DNA of 64,000 nucleotides from Yersinia proxima (GTDB taxonomy: Bacteria; Pseudomonadota; Gammaproteobacteria; Enterobacterales; Enterobacteriaceae), in contig NZ_CABHYG010000004.1 of NCBI RefSeq assembly GCF_902170785.1, positions 372,001 to 436,000 on the forward strand. Reading direction: 5' to 3'. The notes beneath the pieces were generated by a model. The model worked only from the letters and a program-made list of their open reading frames with translations, searched no databases and had not been told where the DNA came from. Positions 50,310 to 58,921 of this stretch are shown here, piece by piece. Made by a program: the position numbers and the translations under genes. The first letter of the stretch is position 1; each line of letters starts with the position of its first letter.

Positions 50310-51012
50310 TTAGTTCGGTTGAGATTTAATCATGTAATTGATTCCGTTGTTAGGGCAGATCGAATCATTTTTTCGGTTGATAATCCTTCAGTTATGACCT
50401 GACCACCGTAGACTCAACCGAGCAGGAGGGCAAGCCGGCCCTCCTGCACCTGCGGCTTGCGCGAAATATTACTGCTATTCGCAGTCCCCTCCGGCAGCCG
50501 TTGGCCTTATCGAGCCAGCGCGAGTCGCGTCCTGCTCCAGCGCGCTTTTCGCCGCCGTCCATGGCGGCTCACTCGGGCCATCGTCTTTGTCGGTAATATT
50601 CCTGATTGCGCTCAACATCAAAAGCCAAAAACCACGGTTTTGACCTTGATATTAAAAGCACATGTGAGCTGCCGAGTGAAGAATGAAGGTAGGACGCGAG
50701 GCATGGATGCCGAGCGAGGGCCGCTTGAGCATGGATGCGACAACACTGCGTAGCAGTTTTGAACAACGCTTGCGTTGGCCCGAAGGGTTGCCTCGAAGAG
50801 GCTATAATCGGCCCGGTCCGTCTGCGTAATGATGAGTGAGGGAACCCACGCAGTGGGCAAGCGATACGTGCGAAGCGCGGGATTCCACAAGGGTGCGCGC
50901 CCGCACCCTTTGGCGGTTGAGGCATTGGAGGTTAGATGAGCGATGAAGCTCTAACAACCGAACCTAATCACAAGACCGAATATCAACCGAAACCAGATCC
51001 GATCAACTGAAA
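50310..51012. repeat. Long palindromic repeat element, copy B
   Basis: Core about 50411-50935, ending CGGTTGAGGCATTGG and starting GACTCAACCG, flanked on the left by TTCGGTTGA motifs (50314 and 50372) and on the right by CAACCGAA-like motifs (50955, 50974, 50984, 51004). Internal stems seen are GCAGGAGGGC/GCCCTCCTGC (50422-50447), GCCGCC/GGCGGC (50551-50568), CCCAC/GTGGG (50845-50857) and AAGGGTGCG/CGCACCCTT (50889-50910). A 66-bp module (50741-50806) made of tiny hairpins is absent at the matching place in copy A. It fills the alaA-yfbR gap. Confidence 0.85.
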
Positions 51013-51070
51013 CCCAATCTGATAAACTACCCCCTATTGCCTGCCTTAAAAGAACAAAAGAGAGAAAACT

Positions 51071-51664
51071 ATGAGTCACTTCTTCGCTCACCTATCCCGC
51101 TTAAAACTCATCAATCGCTGGCCGCTGATGCGCAATGTCCGCACTGAGAATGTTTCTGAGCACAGTTTGCAGGTGGCATTTGTCGCTCATGCATTGGCTA
51201 TCATCAAAAATCGGAAATTTAATGGCAATCTTAATGCCGATCGTATTGCTCTGCTGGCGATGTACCACGATGCCAGTGAGGTGATAACCGGTGACTTGCC
51301 AACTCCTATCAAGTATTACAACCCACAAATTGCTCATGAATATAAAAAGATAGAAAAAGTTGCGCAGCAGAAGCTGATTGAAATGTTGCCCGTCGAGTTA
51401 CAACATGATTTTCGTTGTCTGCTGGATGAGCATTATTACAGCGAAGAGGAAAAAGCACTGGTTAAACAGGCAGATGCCCTGTGTGCTTATCTCAAATGTT
51501 TAGAAGAATTATCCGCCGGTAACAATGAGTTCATCCAAGCCAAAGCACGGCTGGAGAAGACCCTCGCCATGCGTCAAAGCCCAGAAATGGATTATTTTAT
51601 GGAAGTTTTCGTCCCCAGCTTCAGCCTGTCATTAGACGAAATCAGCCTTGATTCACTGGATTAA
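51071..51664 (+). CDS. yfbR: 5'-Deoxynucleotidase YfbR
   Basis: HD-domain phosphohydrolase that removes phosphate from deoxyribonucleoside 5'-monophosphates. 197 residues. Metal ligands are in the segments [16 protein letters not shown] (His), [18 protein letters not shown] (His-Asp) and [12 protein letters not shown] (Asp). It lies in its conserved position between alaA and yfbS but is flanked on both sides by copies of the palindromic repeat. Confidence 0.96.
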   Translation: MSHFFAHLSRLKLINRWPLMRNVRTENVSEHSLQVAFVAHALAIIKNRKFNGNLNADRIALLAMYHDASEVITGDLPTPIKYYNPQIAHEYKKIEKVAQQKLIEMLPVELQHDFRCLLDEHYYSEEEKALVKQADALCAYLKCLEELSAGNNEFIQAKARLEKTLAMRQSPEMDYFMEVFVPSFSLSLDEISLDSLD

Positions 51665-51675
51665 AGTTGAAGTTG

Positions 51676-51997
51676 ATTTTCAAAAGCACATTTGAGCTAC
51701 CGCGCGAAGAGTATAGGCAAGGAAAACGGGCAGGACGCCCGTTTTAGGCGTCACGCGGAGGGACCCACGACAACACTGCGAAGCAGTTTTGAACAACGCT
51801 TGCGTTGGCCCGGAGGGTAGCCTCGAAGAGGCTATAATAGCCGTCCGTCAGCCGAAACGATGAGTAAGGGAACCTGCGAAGCAGGCCGCGATACGTGCGC
51901 TAGCGCGGGGATTCCACAAGGGGTCACGCGCTTGTGACCCCTTTGGCGGTTGAGGCACCAAGGGGCAAGGTGAGCACCAATCTCATATCAACCGAAC
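51676..51997. repeat. Long palindromic repeat family, half copy C
   Basis: It begins with AAAAGCACATTTGAGCTACCG, the middle of copies A and B, and continues to the right end, GGCGGTTGAGGCACC, plus one ATCAACCGAAC motif (51987-51997). It has the 66-bp hairpin module (51771-51836) also present in copy B. Right-end stems are CCTGC-GAA-GCAGG (51873-51885) and AAGGGGTCAC/GTGACCCCTT (51918-51943), which pair despite having other sequences than in A and B. The left half and left motif array are missing. It starts 12 bp after the yfbR stop. Confidence 0.8.
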
Positions 51998-52028
51998 TAA
52001 ACACAACTCTTACCCTGTAGCATCCCAA

Positions 52029-53864
52029 TTAAAAAGGAAAAAGTATCGGCACCACCATCACACTCACGATCATCACCAACAGGGTAAACGGCACCCCTAT
52101 TCGGATAAAATCACCGAATTTATAGCCACCGGGGCCTAAAACCAGGGTATTAACCGGGGATGAGACTGGAGTCATAAAGGCGGCTGATGCGGCAATACCG
52201 ATAATCATCGCGAATGGATACGGGGAAAGTGACATTTCACGAGCGGCAGCGATGGCGATCGGTGCCATCAACACCGCCGTCGCGGTATTGGAGATAAATA
52301 GCCCGATGGTGGCGCACAGCACAAATAAGCACAGCAACATCACCCTTGGCCCCATACCACCAGCAACATCCATCAAACCACGAACTATCAAATCTACCCC
52401 GCCAGTTTTTTGCAGCGCTTGTGCAAAGGGCATCATCCCGATAATTAGAATCAAACTTGGCCAATGGATTGAGCGATAAGCACTTTCCATATCAATACAG
52501 CGGAATTGCCCCATCAACAAACATGCCACCAACGCCGCTATCACATTCGGTACTTCGTCAGTTAGCATCATCGCCACCATCAGCGCCAGACAGAACAAAG
52601 CATGGGGCGCTTGTGAGATAGCAGGTGCTACTTCATCAACTTCAGCCGGTAAATTCAGCACGATAAAATCACGGGTTTTCTGCTGCAATTGACGAATCAA
52701 TTTCCAGTCGCCGATCACCAATAAGATGTCGCCAAACTGTAATTTATCATCGACCAGTTTACCTTCCAGCGTCTTACCATTGCGGCGAATACCCACAACA
52801 TTCAGACCATAGCGGGTACGGAAAGTGACTTCACGTAAACTTTTTCCCAGCAGGGAAGAGTCTGGAATAAGAGAAACTTCGGCCATCCCGACGTTACGCG
52901 CCTGTTCAGAGAAATACTCACCACGCAACACCATCGGCTCTAGCATCTGCTCAGTACAAAATTCGCGTAAATCCACATCACAATCAGACATATCAATCAG
53001 CAAAACATCATTTTCGTGCAGCTCAGACGAGCCGGTCGCACTGACCATGACCCGCCGAAAACGTTTCCAGCGTTCAATCCCAACCACGTTCGCGCCATAG
53101 CGGGCGCGCAGATGCAGTTCATCAAGAGAACGACCAATCAAAGGGGAATCGTGGCGAATCGCCAGGCGGCGGGCGCGGCCGGTAAGTTTATAATCGCGGA
53201 TAAGATCACGAAAGGTACGGCGCTTCCATTGCTGCTCTTTTTCTGAACTTTCCGGTTTTCCCCCCAACCAGTGGCGGGCAACCAACATGTAGCCAACCCC
53301 CATCAGCAAGATGATAAGGCCAATCGGCGTCACGCCGAAGAAACCAAAACCTTTAATACCTTCGCGCAGCAACTCACTGTTCACCACCATATTGGGTGGT
53401 GTCGCGACCAGAGTCATCATGCCACTGATCAGCCCGGCAAAACTCAGCGGCATCATTAATCGACCGGGCGAAATCTTCATTCGACTGGCGACACTTAGTA
53501 CTACCGGGATAAAAATCGCCACCACGCCGGTTGAGCTCATAAAGGCTCCCAACCCCGCCACAGTGACCATCAGTAACGCCAGCATTTTGGTTTCGCTGTG
53601 GCCGGCAACTTTTACCAGCCAATCCCCCACCTGATAGGCGACGCCGGTTCTCACTAACCCTTCACCAATGACAAACAATGCCGCAATCAAGATGACATTA
53701 GGGTCACTGAAGCCGCTGGTCGCCTCCCCTAATGACAGCGTGCCGCTCATAACAAAGGCAATAATGACCAATAATGCCACGACATCCATCCGCAGTTTAT
53801 TGGTGGTAAACAGCACAATAGCTATCAGAAGTAGCGTCAACACCCACAATAGTTCGCTGTTCAA
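52029..53864 (-). CDS. yfbS: SLC13 family permease with RCK (TrkA-C) domains YfbS
   Basis: A 611-residue inner-membrane protein of the DASS/SLC13 type with two cytoplasmic TrkA-C domains between the membrane halves (about residues 200-400). Segments [17 protein letters not shown] and [18 protein letters not shown], and [15 protein letters not shown] with [18 protein letters not shown], are the paired re-entrant motifs of the family. Substrate is unknown. The start used is TTG 53864 (MNSELLWVL), which has GAGG before it and fits the Escherichia start; a longer reading runs into an ERIC repeat. It converges with yfbR. Confidence 0.9.
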   Translation of the reverse strand: MNSELLWVLTLLLIAIVLFTTNKLRMDVVALLVIIAFVMSGTLSLGEATSGFSDPNVILIAALFVIGEGLVRTGVAYQVGDWLVKVAGHSETKMLALLMVTVAGLGAFMSSTGVVAIFIPVVLSVASRMKISPGRLMMPLSFAGLISGMMTLVATPPNMVVNSELLREGIKGFGFFGVTPIGLIILLMGVGYMLVARHWLGGKPESSEKEQQWKRRTFRDLIRDYKLTGRARRLAIRHDSPLIGRSLDELHLRARYGANVVGIERWKRFRRVMVSATGSSELHENDVLLIDMSDCDVDLREFCTEQMLEPMVLRGEYFSEQARNVGMAEVSLIPDSSLLGKSLREVTFRTRYGLNVVGIRRNGKTLEGKLVDDKLQFGDILLVIGDWKLIRQLQQKTRDFIVLNLPAEVDEVAPAISQAPHALFCLALMVAMMLTDEVPNVIAALVACLLMGQFRCIDMESAYRSIHWPSLILIIGMMPFAQALQKTGGVDLIVRGLMDVAGGMGPRVMLLCLFVLCATIGLFISNTATAVLMAPIAIAAAREMSLSPYPFAMIIGIAASAAFMTPVSSPVNTLVLGPGGYKFGDFIRIGVPFTLLVMIVSVMVVPILFPF

Positions 53865-53902
53865 AATGGCCTCGTTGGCAAAAAGTGAAAAGGGATATCC
53901 AG

Positions 53903-54034
53903 CTATACCCAAAATAATTCGAGTTGCAGGAAGGCGGCAACTGAGTGAATTCCCAAGAGCTTACACAAGTAAGTGACTGGGGTGAGCGAAGGCGGCCAAC
54001 GCATATGCAATTTGAAGTATGAAGGGTATATGGT
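53903..54034. repeat. ERIC repeat next to yfbS start
   Basis: TATACCCAAAATAATTCGAGTTGCAGG ... AAGTAAGTGACTGGGGTGAGCG ... GAAGTATGAAGGGTATA; the middle part is an exact match to the standard ERIC2 primer site. Inverted ends TATACCC and GGGTATA are present. It lies about 40 bp upstream of the yfbS start codon, so it may be within its promoter or leader. Confidence 0.92.
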
Positions 54035-54285
54035 AGTAAATCATCAAATTAAGACACTACCGCTGTTTGAGATCAATAATGACTGTAAATTTATGCGCTT
54101 ACCATCCCACAACGGCATTAATTGTATTTTTTTCTGAAAAATAATTAACCAATTTGTGATGCAGTATTCGCCAGTAAAAAAAATCCGCCGGAAACATTCT
54201 GATATTCAATAGGATTTAACCGCCTGACTATACTGATAATACTAAGTGGCAATCCATCATTGGGGTTATTTGGCTGGAGCGGTGA

Positions 54286-55083
54286 ATGATCGATATCACA
54301 GACTACCCGATTGTACTTTTTCTGCTGTCATGTGCCCTGTTGTATAGTTCAGCTTATGTCGGTCAGGCCTTTTTCCGACGAGGGCGGGATCTGGATGATA
54401 ATATTCGCGAGAATTTTACCGTCATTCAAGGGGCAACACTTACCTTGCTGGGCCTGATTATCGGTTTTAGTTTTTCGATGGCGATCAGTCGCTATGATTT
54501 GCGTAAAAATTACGAAGAGGCGGAAGCCAACGCGATTGGGACTGAATATCTGCGCGTCGATTATTTGCCAGCCGCATCCAGTGTCACGACTAAGGCATTA
54601 TTAATACACTATCTTGATCAGCGGATACTTTTTTATACCACGCGCAATGAAAACCATCTGGCCGAGATTAATGACCGAACTAATCAACTGGAAAATGCGT
54701 TGTGGGCCGAGTTACTCGGGCCGGTGAGTCAGCGCCCAGACCCTGTTATGGCGTTGGTCGTATCCGGTATGAATGATGTGTTGAACTCAGCGGGTTACAC
54801 CCAAGCAGCGTGGTGGAACAGAATCCCGCATGCAGCCTGGTTACTGATGCTGATTATCGCGATTTGCAGTTGTACTCTGGTAGGGTATGGCTCAAAGCAG
54901 GGTAAAAAAGGTAAGGTGATGACGTTGATATTGCCGCTGGTTATCTCATTCTCTTTTATGCTCATCGCCGACATTGATAGCCCGCGCGGGGGGATTATTC
55001 GGGTAAAACCACAAAACCTTCACAGTCTGGAAGACAGCTTAGCGCCGCCGTCCTCCATACAATCACTTCCCCAGTCGCGCTAA
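54286..55083 (+). CDS. DUF4239 (bestrophin-like) membrane protein
   Basis: A 265-residue membrane protein with two hydrophobic segments at the N-terminus (YPIVLFLLSCALLYSSAYVG, VIQGATLTLLGLIIGFSFSMAI) and two near the C-terminus (AAWLLMLIIAICSCTLVGYG, ILPLVISFSFMLIADIDSPRGG), typical of DUF4239 proteins. The IDSPRGGIIRV motif is conserved in the family. Function unknown. The ATG at 54286 has GGAG seven bases before it. It is not part of the Escherichia yfbS-yfbT neighbourhood, so it is an insertion relative to that genome. Confidence 0.82.
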   Translation: MIDITDYPIVLFLLSCALLYSSAYVGQAFFRRGRDLDDNIRENFTVIQGATLTLLGLIIGFSFSMAISRYDLRKNYEEAEANAIGTEYLRVDYLPAASSVTTKALLIHYLDQRILFYTTRNENHLAEINDRTNQLENALWAELLGPVSQRPDPVMALVVSGMNDVLNSAGYTQAAWWNRIPHAAWLLMLIIAICSCTLVGYGSKQGKKGKVMTLILPLVISFSFMLIADIDSPRGGIIRVKPQNLHSLEDSLAPPSSIQSLPQSR

Positions 55084-55142
55084 AAGCAAAAGAGCGCCAT
55101 CAAGCGCACTGAGGTTAACGACAAAGTGCCTGTATCGGTGAA

Positions 55143-55232
55143 AGCAGGTAGATCGTAAAGACGCCGTAAAATCGTCCATGATGGCTCGACCCGCGCCATC
55201 CCTGGCGCGGACGCTTTACTCTTCTACCTGCC
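55143..55232. repeat. Palindromic intergenic repeat
   Basis: GCAGGTAGATCGTAAAGACGCC (left) pairs inverted with GGACGCTTTACTCTTCTACCTGC (right), with GGCTCGACCCGCGCC...GGCGCGG in the middle. Similar palindromes occur in enterobacterial intergenic regions. It lies between the DUF4239 gene and hxpA. Confidence 0.65.
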
Positions 55233-55274
55233 CTCACCTTACATAGATCGAGCCATTTGACTTTGTCAGCACTC

Positions 55275-55298
55275 TGAGAGCTCCATCAGGCGCTCTCA
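55275..55298 (-). terminator. Stem-loop after hxpA
   Basis: On the minus strand TGAGAGC-GCCTGATGGA-GCTCTCA, a 7-bp perfect stem, 22 bp after the hxpA stop. No T-run follows, so this is tentative. Confidence 0.4.
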
Positions 55299-55319
55299 AT
55301 AACATACTCACCAAAGTGA

Positions 55320-55976
55320 TTAGCCGATAAAGCGAACTGCAGCGCCATTGGCTGTCTTTTCAACAGCGATATGTTCAAGTGAGCTGAGAACTAAATTAAC
55401 TTGATCCAGTTTTGGTGTATCGGCAGGTGCATTCACAGCGACCACCTGGCAACCCGCCGCCAGCCCTGACAATATTCCCGCGGGTGCATCTTCCACCACA
55501 ATGCAATCCGCCGGAGCCAGGCCTAAACGTTCAGCACCCAGCAGGTAAGCATCAGGCATAGGTTTACCATGTTTCACCTGTTCAGCAGTGACGAATACTT
55601 TTGGCTCAGGTAAATGGCCCGCCGCACGGCGCGCAGAAGCAACGGGTACAGAGCCGGAAGTCACGATCGCCCATGGAATAGACAAGCTGTTCAGCCGCTC
55701 CAGCAATGACACTGCTCCCGGCAGAGCAGTTACACCATCAGTGTCATTGGCTTCAATCTGCTCTAAAGCCAAAAATTCTGCTTGAAGCTCGGCATCACTC
55801 GCACCCGGCATAAAATGACGAAGAGAGGTAATTGCTTGTTTCCCGTGGATAAACTCCAGAACTTCCGATGGATCAATGCCGCGACTTTGCGCCCAGCCAA
55901 TCCAGGCTCGCTCCACAGCAGGTAATGAATCAACCAGAGTCCCATCCAAATCAAAAAGAAAACCTTTACACTCCAC
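55320..55976 (-). CDS. hxpA: Hexitol/sugar phosphatase YfbT (HAD family)
   Basis: HAD-superfamily phosphatase of 218 residues that dephosphorylates sugar phosphates. The nucleophile motif is CKGFLFDLDGTLVDS at the N-terminus, then VTSGS, and KHGKPMPDAYLLGAERLG with VVEDAPAGILSGLAAG for the Lys and acidic metal ligands. The start is GTG 55976 (MECKGFLF), eight bases after GAGG, close to the Escherichia start; a TTG at 55997 is less likely. Previously named yfbT. Confidence 0.92.
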   Translation of the reverse strand: MECKGFLFDLDGTLVDSLPAVERAWIGWAQSRGIDPSEVLEFIHGKQAITSLRHFMPGASDAELQAEFLALEQIEANDTDGVTALPGAVSLLERLNSLSIPWAIVTSGSVPVASARRAAGHLPEPKVFVTAEQVKHGKPMPDAYLLGAERLGLAPADCIVVEDAPAGILSGLAAGCQVVAVNAPADTPKLDQVNLVLSSLEHIAVEKTANGAAVRFIG

Positions 55977-56022
55977 AAGCACATCCTCGTTAGTCAATCC
56001 AGGTCTTGATCATTACGCACTA

Positions 56023-56517
56023 TCAGGCATTGATAATTTGCGAAATCTCAACAGCACTCAAGTGATACTGGCGCGGGCATGATTGCCAGATAGCCAGCAT
56101 ACGTTGGTATTTGTCCCACATTGGGGTTTGGGAATTGAAGCCGTGTGTTCCTGAGTCAAAATGGGTATAACGGCCTTCGGTATTCACCATAAAGCGCACA
56201 TAACTCAGGTAACGCGATTCAGTAGCAGCATCAAAACCAAGGAACGCAATACGGCGCTCATCTAAATCTTGTTTGTCTTTCAGGTTATCCCAAGAGACTT
56301 GCAGTGCGTGATGCATCTCCATGATATTAATGATAGTACGGCAAGTATCTTCGCTCATTTCACCAAAATCACGATCCAGTTCACGCATCTGCAAACCAAA
56401 GCCACGTTCGACGATGGTTTGTTGGCGGCGATAGCGCTCTGCGTTTTCCGGATCCAGCATGGTCATCATTTTGTACTGATTCGACAGAATCAGTCGTTGG
56501 GCGTTTGTCATATCCAT
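56023..56517 (-). CDS. yfbU: YfbU family protein
   Basis: A 164-residue soluble protein of the YfbU family, the Escherichia length. The family segments [42 protein letters not shown] and [27 protein letters not shown] are present. Its molecular role is not established; it has been linked to cell-death phenotypes. ATG 56517 has AGGAG seven bases before it. Gene order hxpA-yfbU-yfbV-ackA is the same as in Escherichia. Confidence 0.94.
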   Translation of the reverse strand: MDMTNAQRLILSNQYKMMTMLDPENAERYRRQQTIVERGFGLQMRELDRDFGEMSEDTCRTIINIMEMHHALQVSWDNLKDKQDLDERRIAFLGFDAATESRYLSYVRFMVNTEGRYTHFDSGTHGFNSQTPMWDKYQRMLAIWQSCPRQYHLSAVEISQIINA

Positions 56518-56686
56518 CACTAAACTCCTAAGACATAAATAATGAGGAAATCATCGCATACAGAGTTGGGCCATACTTTGATTTGACAGGGGATTTTACG
56601 CTGCTGTTTATCAGATACATAAAAAGCCCCGGTTGCTGATAAAGCCCCGGTATCGATTCCCGACATTGCCCAATCAAAGATCACCG

Positions 56687-57142
56687 TTATAAATCATCAA
56701 GAAATGTTTTATCTAACTGCTTGAAGGCACGCTTAAGCACGTCTGCCAAAGATTGGTAAGTTGGTGTTTGTTCAACGGGGGCGACGGCTTGGCCGGCTTC
56801 AGTCAATTTATTCCGCACCTCGTGGAACCACTGTAATAATGTTGGCGGTAACGGCGTAATAGCACGTTTACCTAACCACCATAATCCTTGCAGCGGTAAA
56901 CCGCAGGCAAACAATGCTGTGGCAATGGCTGGCCCTAATTGCCCGCCCAGAGCTATCTGCCAGGTCAGCGTAAAGATAGCCAACGGCGGCATAAAGCGGA
57001 TACCAAAGCGGGTCGCGGTCGCCACACGATTCTCGGGAAACACCGGTGCCAGGCGTTTATCAGCAGGCCAGGTCTTCATATAATGCTGGCCGCGTTGCAG
57101 TACCTGAAACCAACTTACGGTATCAGAGGGTTTTGTTGTCAT
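56687..57142 (-). CDS. yfbV: UPF0208 membrane protein YfbV
   Basis: A 151-residue protein with two adjacent membrane segments ([17 protein letters not shown] and [22 protein letters not shown]) and a polar C-terminus, of the UPF0208 family. In Escherichia YfbV has been reported to help keep the Ter macrodomain separate from flanking [33 protein letters not shown] is the conserved N-terminus. It diverges from ackA across 420 bp. Confidence 0.94.
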   Translation of the reverse strand: MTTKPSDTVSWFQVLQRGQHYMKTWPADKRLAPVFPENRVATATRFGIRFMPPLAIFTLTWQIALGGQLGPAIATALFACGLPLQGLWWLGKRAITPLPPTLLQWFHEVRNKLTEAGQAVAPVEQTPTYQSLADVLKRAFKQLDKTFLDDL

Positions 57143-57562
57143 GGCTCACCTCAACTTCACAAGCAAAGATTAAAATTTTTTTTGTAATCCACTAACTAAA
57201 AATTAGTCTGTTAAATATATTTTGTTTTTAGGCGGCGCTATCGGTATCCTAGTCCGGCCTTTTGGCCGCTAGAAGATGACGCTAAATATGTCAACTTTTT
57301 GCAGCATTTAAATCAATTTTGTTAAATCGCGCAGGCTTTTACCACCAGGCATTAACGTTCTATCAGCGATTTTTCCATCATCATGCCTTTTTCGCTATCG
57401 CATGATGTTAATCATTAATGTCGACGCCAATATGCGCTACGCTTTTGGACAGATTGACGTTTTATTAACCACGTGTTTTTCGCTGTTTTTGTCCTCTCGA
57501 TGCAATATAGGTATCGGTCATACAAAAACAAATGTCGAACACGACTATAAATAGGTACTTCC
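57143..57562. other. Divergent intergenic region yfbV / ackA
   Basis: 420 bp holding the ackA promoter region. AT-rich with no repeat, RNA gene or operator recognised. Confidence 0.6.
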
Positions 57563-58765
57563 ATGTCGAGTAAGCTAGTACTGGTTCTTAACTGCGGTAG
57601 CTCTTCCCTAAAATTTGCTATCATCGACGCGACCAATGGTGAAGAACACCTCTCTGGTTTAGCCGAATGCTTCCACCTGCCGGAAGCCCGTATCAAATGG
57701 AAACTGGACGGCAGCAAACAGGAAGCAGCATTGGGTGCTGGTGCAGCACACAGCGAAGCACTGAATTTCATTGTTAATACTATTCTGGCACAAAAACCAG
57801 AGCTTTCCGCTCAGTTGACGGCTATCGGTCACCGTATTGTTCATGGTGGCGAGAAATTCACTGCATCAGCTATCGTTACTGAAGAAGTTATTCAGGGTAT
57901 CAAAGATTCCATCCCGTTTGCACCTCTGCATAACCCAGCGCACCTGATTGGTATCGCTGAGGCATTGAAATCCTTCCCGAATCTGGCTGATAAAAATGTT
58001 GCAGTTTTTGACACTGCCTTCCACCAGACCATGCCGGAAGAGTCTTATCTCTACGCCCTGCCATACAACTTATACAAAGAGCACGGTATCCGTCGCTACG
58101 GCGCACACGGCACCAGCCACTTCTACGTAAGCCAGGAAGCAGCAAAAACCCTGAACAAACCACTGGAAGAACTGAACGTGATTACTTGCCATTTAGGCAA
58201 CGGCGGCTCAGTCACTGCAGTGCGTAACGGTAAATGTGTTGATACTTCTATGGGCCTGACGCCACTGGAAGGTCTGGTCATGGGCACCCGTAGTGGTGAT
58301 ATTGACCCAGCTATCATTTTCCATCTGTATGATGCGATGGGCATGAGCATGGAACAGATCAGCAAACTGTTGACCAAAGAATCTGGTCTATTGGGTCTGA
58401 CTGAGGTCACCAGCGACTGCCGTTATGTTGAAGACAACTACGAAACCAAAGCTGATGCACGTCGCGCAATGGATGTGTTCTGCCACCGTCTGGCGAAATA
58501 CATCGGCGCTTACACTGCACTGATGGATGGTCGTCTGGATGCAGTGGTATTCACCGGCGGTATCGGTGAGAACGCAGCAATGGTGCGTGAACTGACCTTG
58601 GACAAACTGGGCCTGTTGGGCTTTGAAATTGACCATGAACGCAACCTGGCAGCACGCTTTGGTAAATCAGGCACCATCACCAAAGATGGCAGCCGTCTGG
58701 CTCTGGTTATCCCAACCAACGAAGAGTTGGTTATCGCACAAGACGCCGCTCGTCTGACCGCATAA
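57563..58765 (+). CDS. ackA: Acetate kinase
   Basis: Converts acetyl phosphate and ADP to acetate and ATP. 400 residues, as in Escherichia. The ASKHA motifs are [13 protein letters not shown] (phosphate 1), the substrate loop [11 protein letters not shown], the catalytic [20 protein letters not shown], and [15 protein letters not shown] and [14 protein letters not shown] for nucleotide binding. It pairs with pta downstream. An ERIC-like repeat lies between ackA and pta. Confidence 0.98.
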   Translation: MSSKLVLVLNCGSSSLKFAIIDATNGEEHLSGLAECFHLPEARIKWKLDGSKQEAALGAGAAHSEALNFIVNTILAQKPELSAQLTAIGHRIVHGGEKFTASAIVTEEVIQGIKDSIPFAPLHNPAHLIGIAEALKSFPNLADKNVAVFDTAFHQTMPEESYLYALPYNLYKEHGIRRYGAHGTSHFYVSQEAAKTLNKPLEELNVITCHLGNGGSVTAVRNGKCVDTSMGLTPLEGLVMGTRSGDIDPAIIFHLYDAMGMSMEQISKLLTKESGLLGLTEVTSDCRYVEDNYETKADARRAMDVFCHRLAKYIGAYTALMDGRLDAVVFTGGIGENAAMVRELTLDKLGLLGFEIDHERNLAARFGKSGTITKDGSRLALVIPTNEELVIAQDAARLTA

Positions 58766-58777
58766 GATTTTTTGACA

Positions 58778-58915
58778 TATACCCAAAGTCATTGGAGTTG
58801 CAGGTAGGCGGCAAGCGAATAAATCCCGATGAGCTGACTCAGGTCAGTGATTCGGGTGCATGAGTGTAGCCAACAACCCTGCGGCTTCAAGGACGAAGGG
58901 CATAACCGAAGAGGT
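58778..58915. repeat. ERIC-like repeat between ackA and pta
   Basis: ATATACCCAAAGTCATTGGAGTTGCAGG ... AATAAATCCCGATGAGCTGACTCAGG ... TGATTCGGGTGCATGAGTGTAGCCAAC ... CGGCTTCAAGGACGAAGGGCAT. It ends about 13 bp before the pta ribosome binding site, inside the ackA-pta mRNA. Same family as 5488-5611 and 46016-46157. Confidence 0.85.
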
Positions 58916-58921
58916 TTAGCC

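Noticed and set aside
58847-58921. Longer N-terminus for Pta
   Set aside because: The extra 25 codons are the end of an ERIC-like repeat; the GTG at 58922 has a proper ribosome binding site and matches the family.
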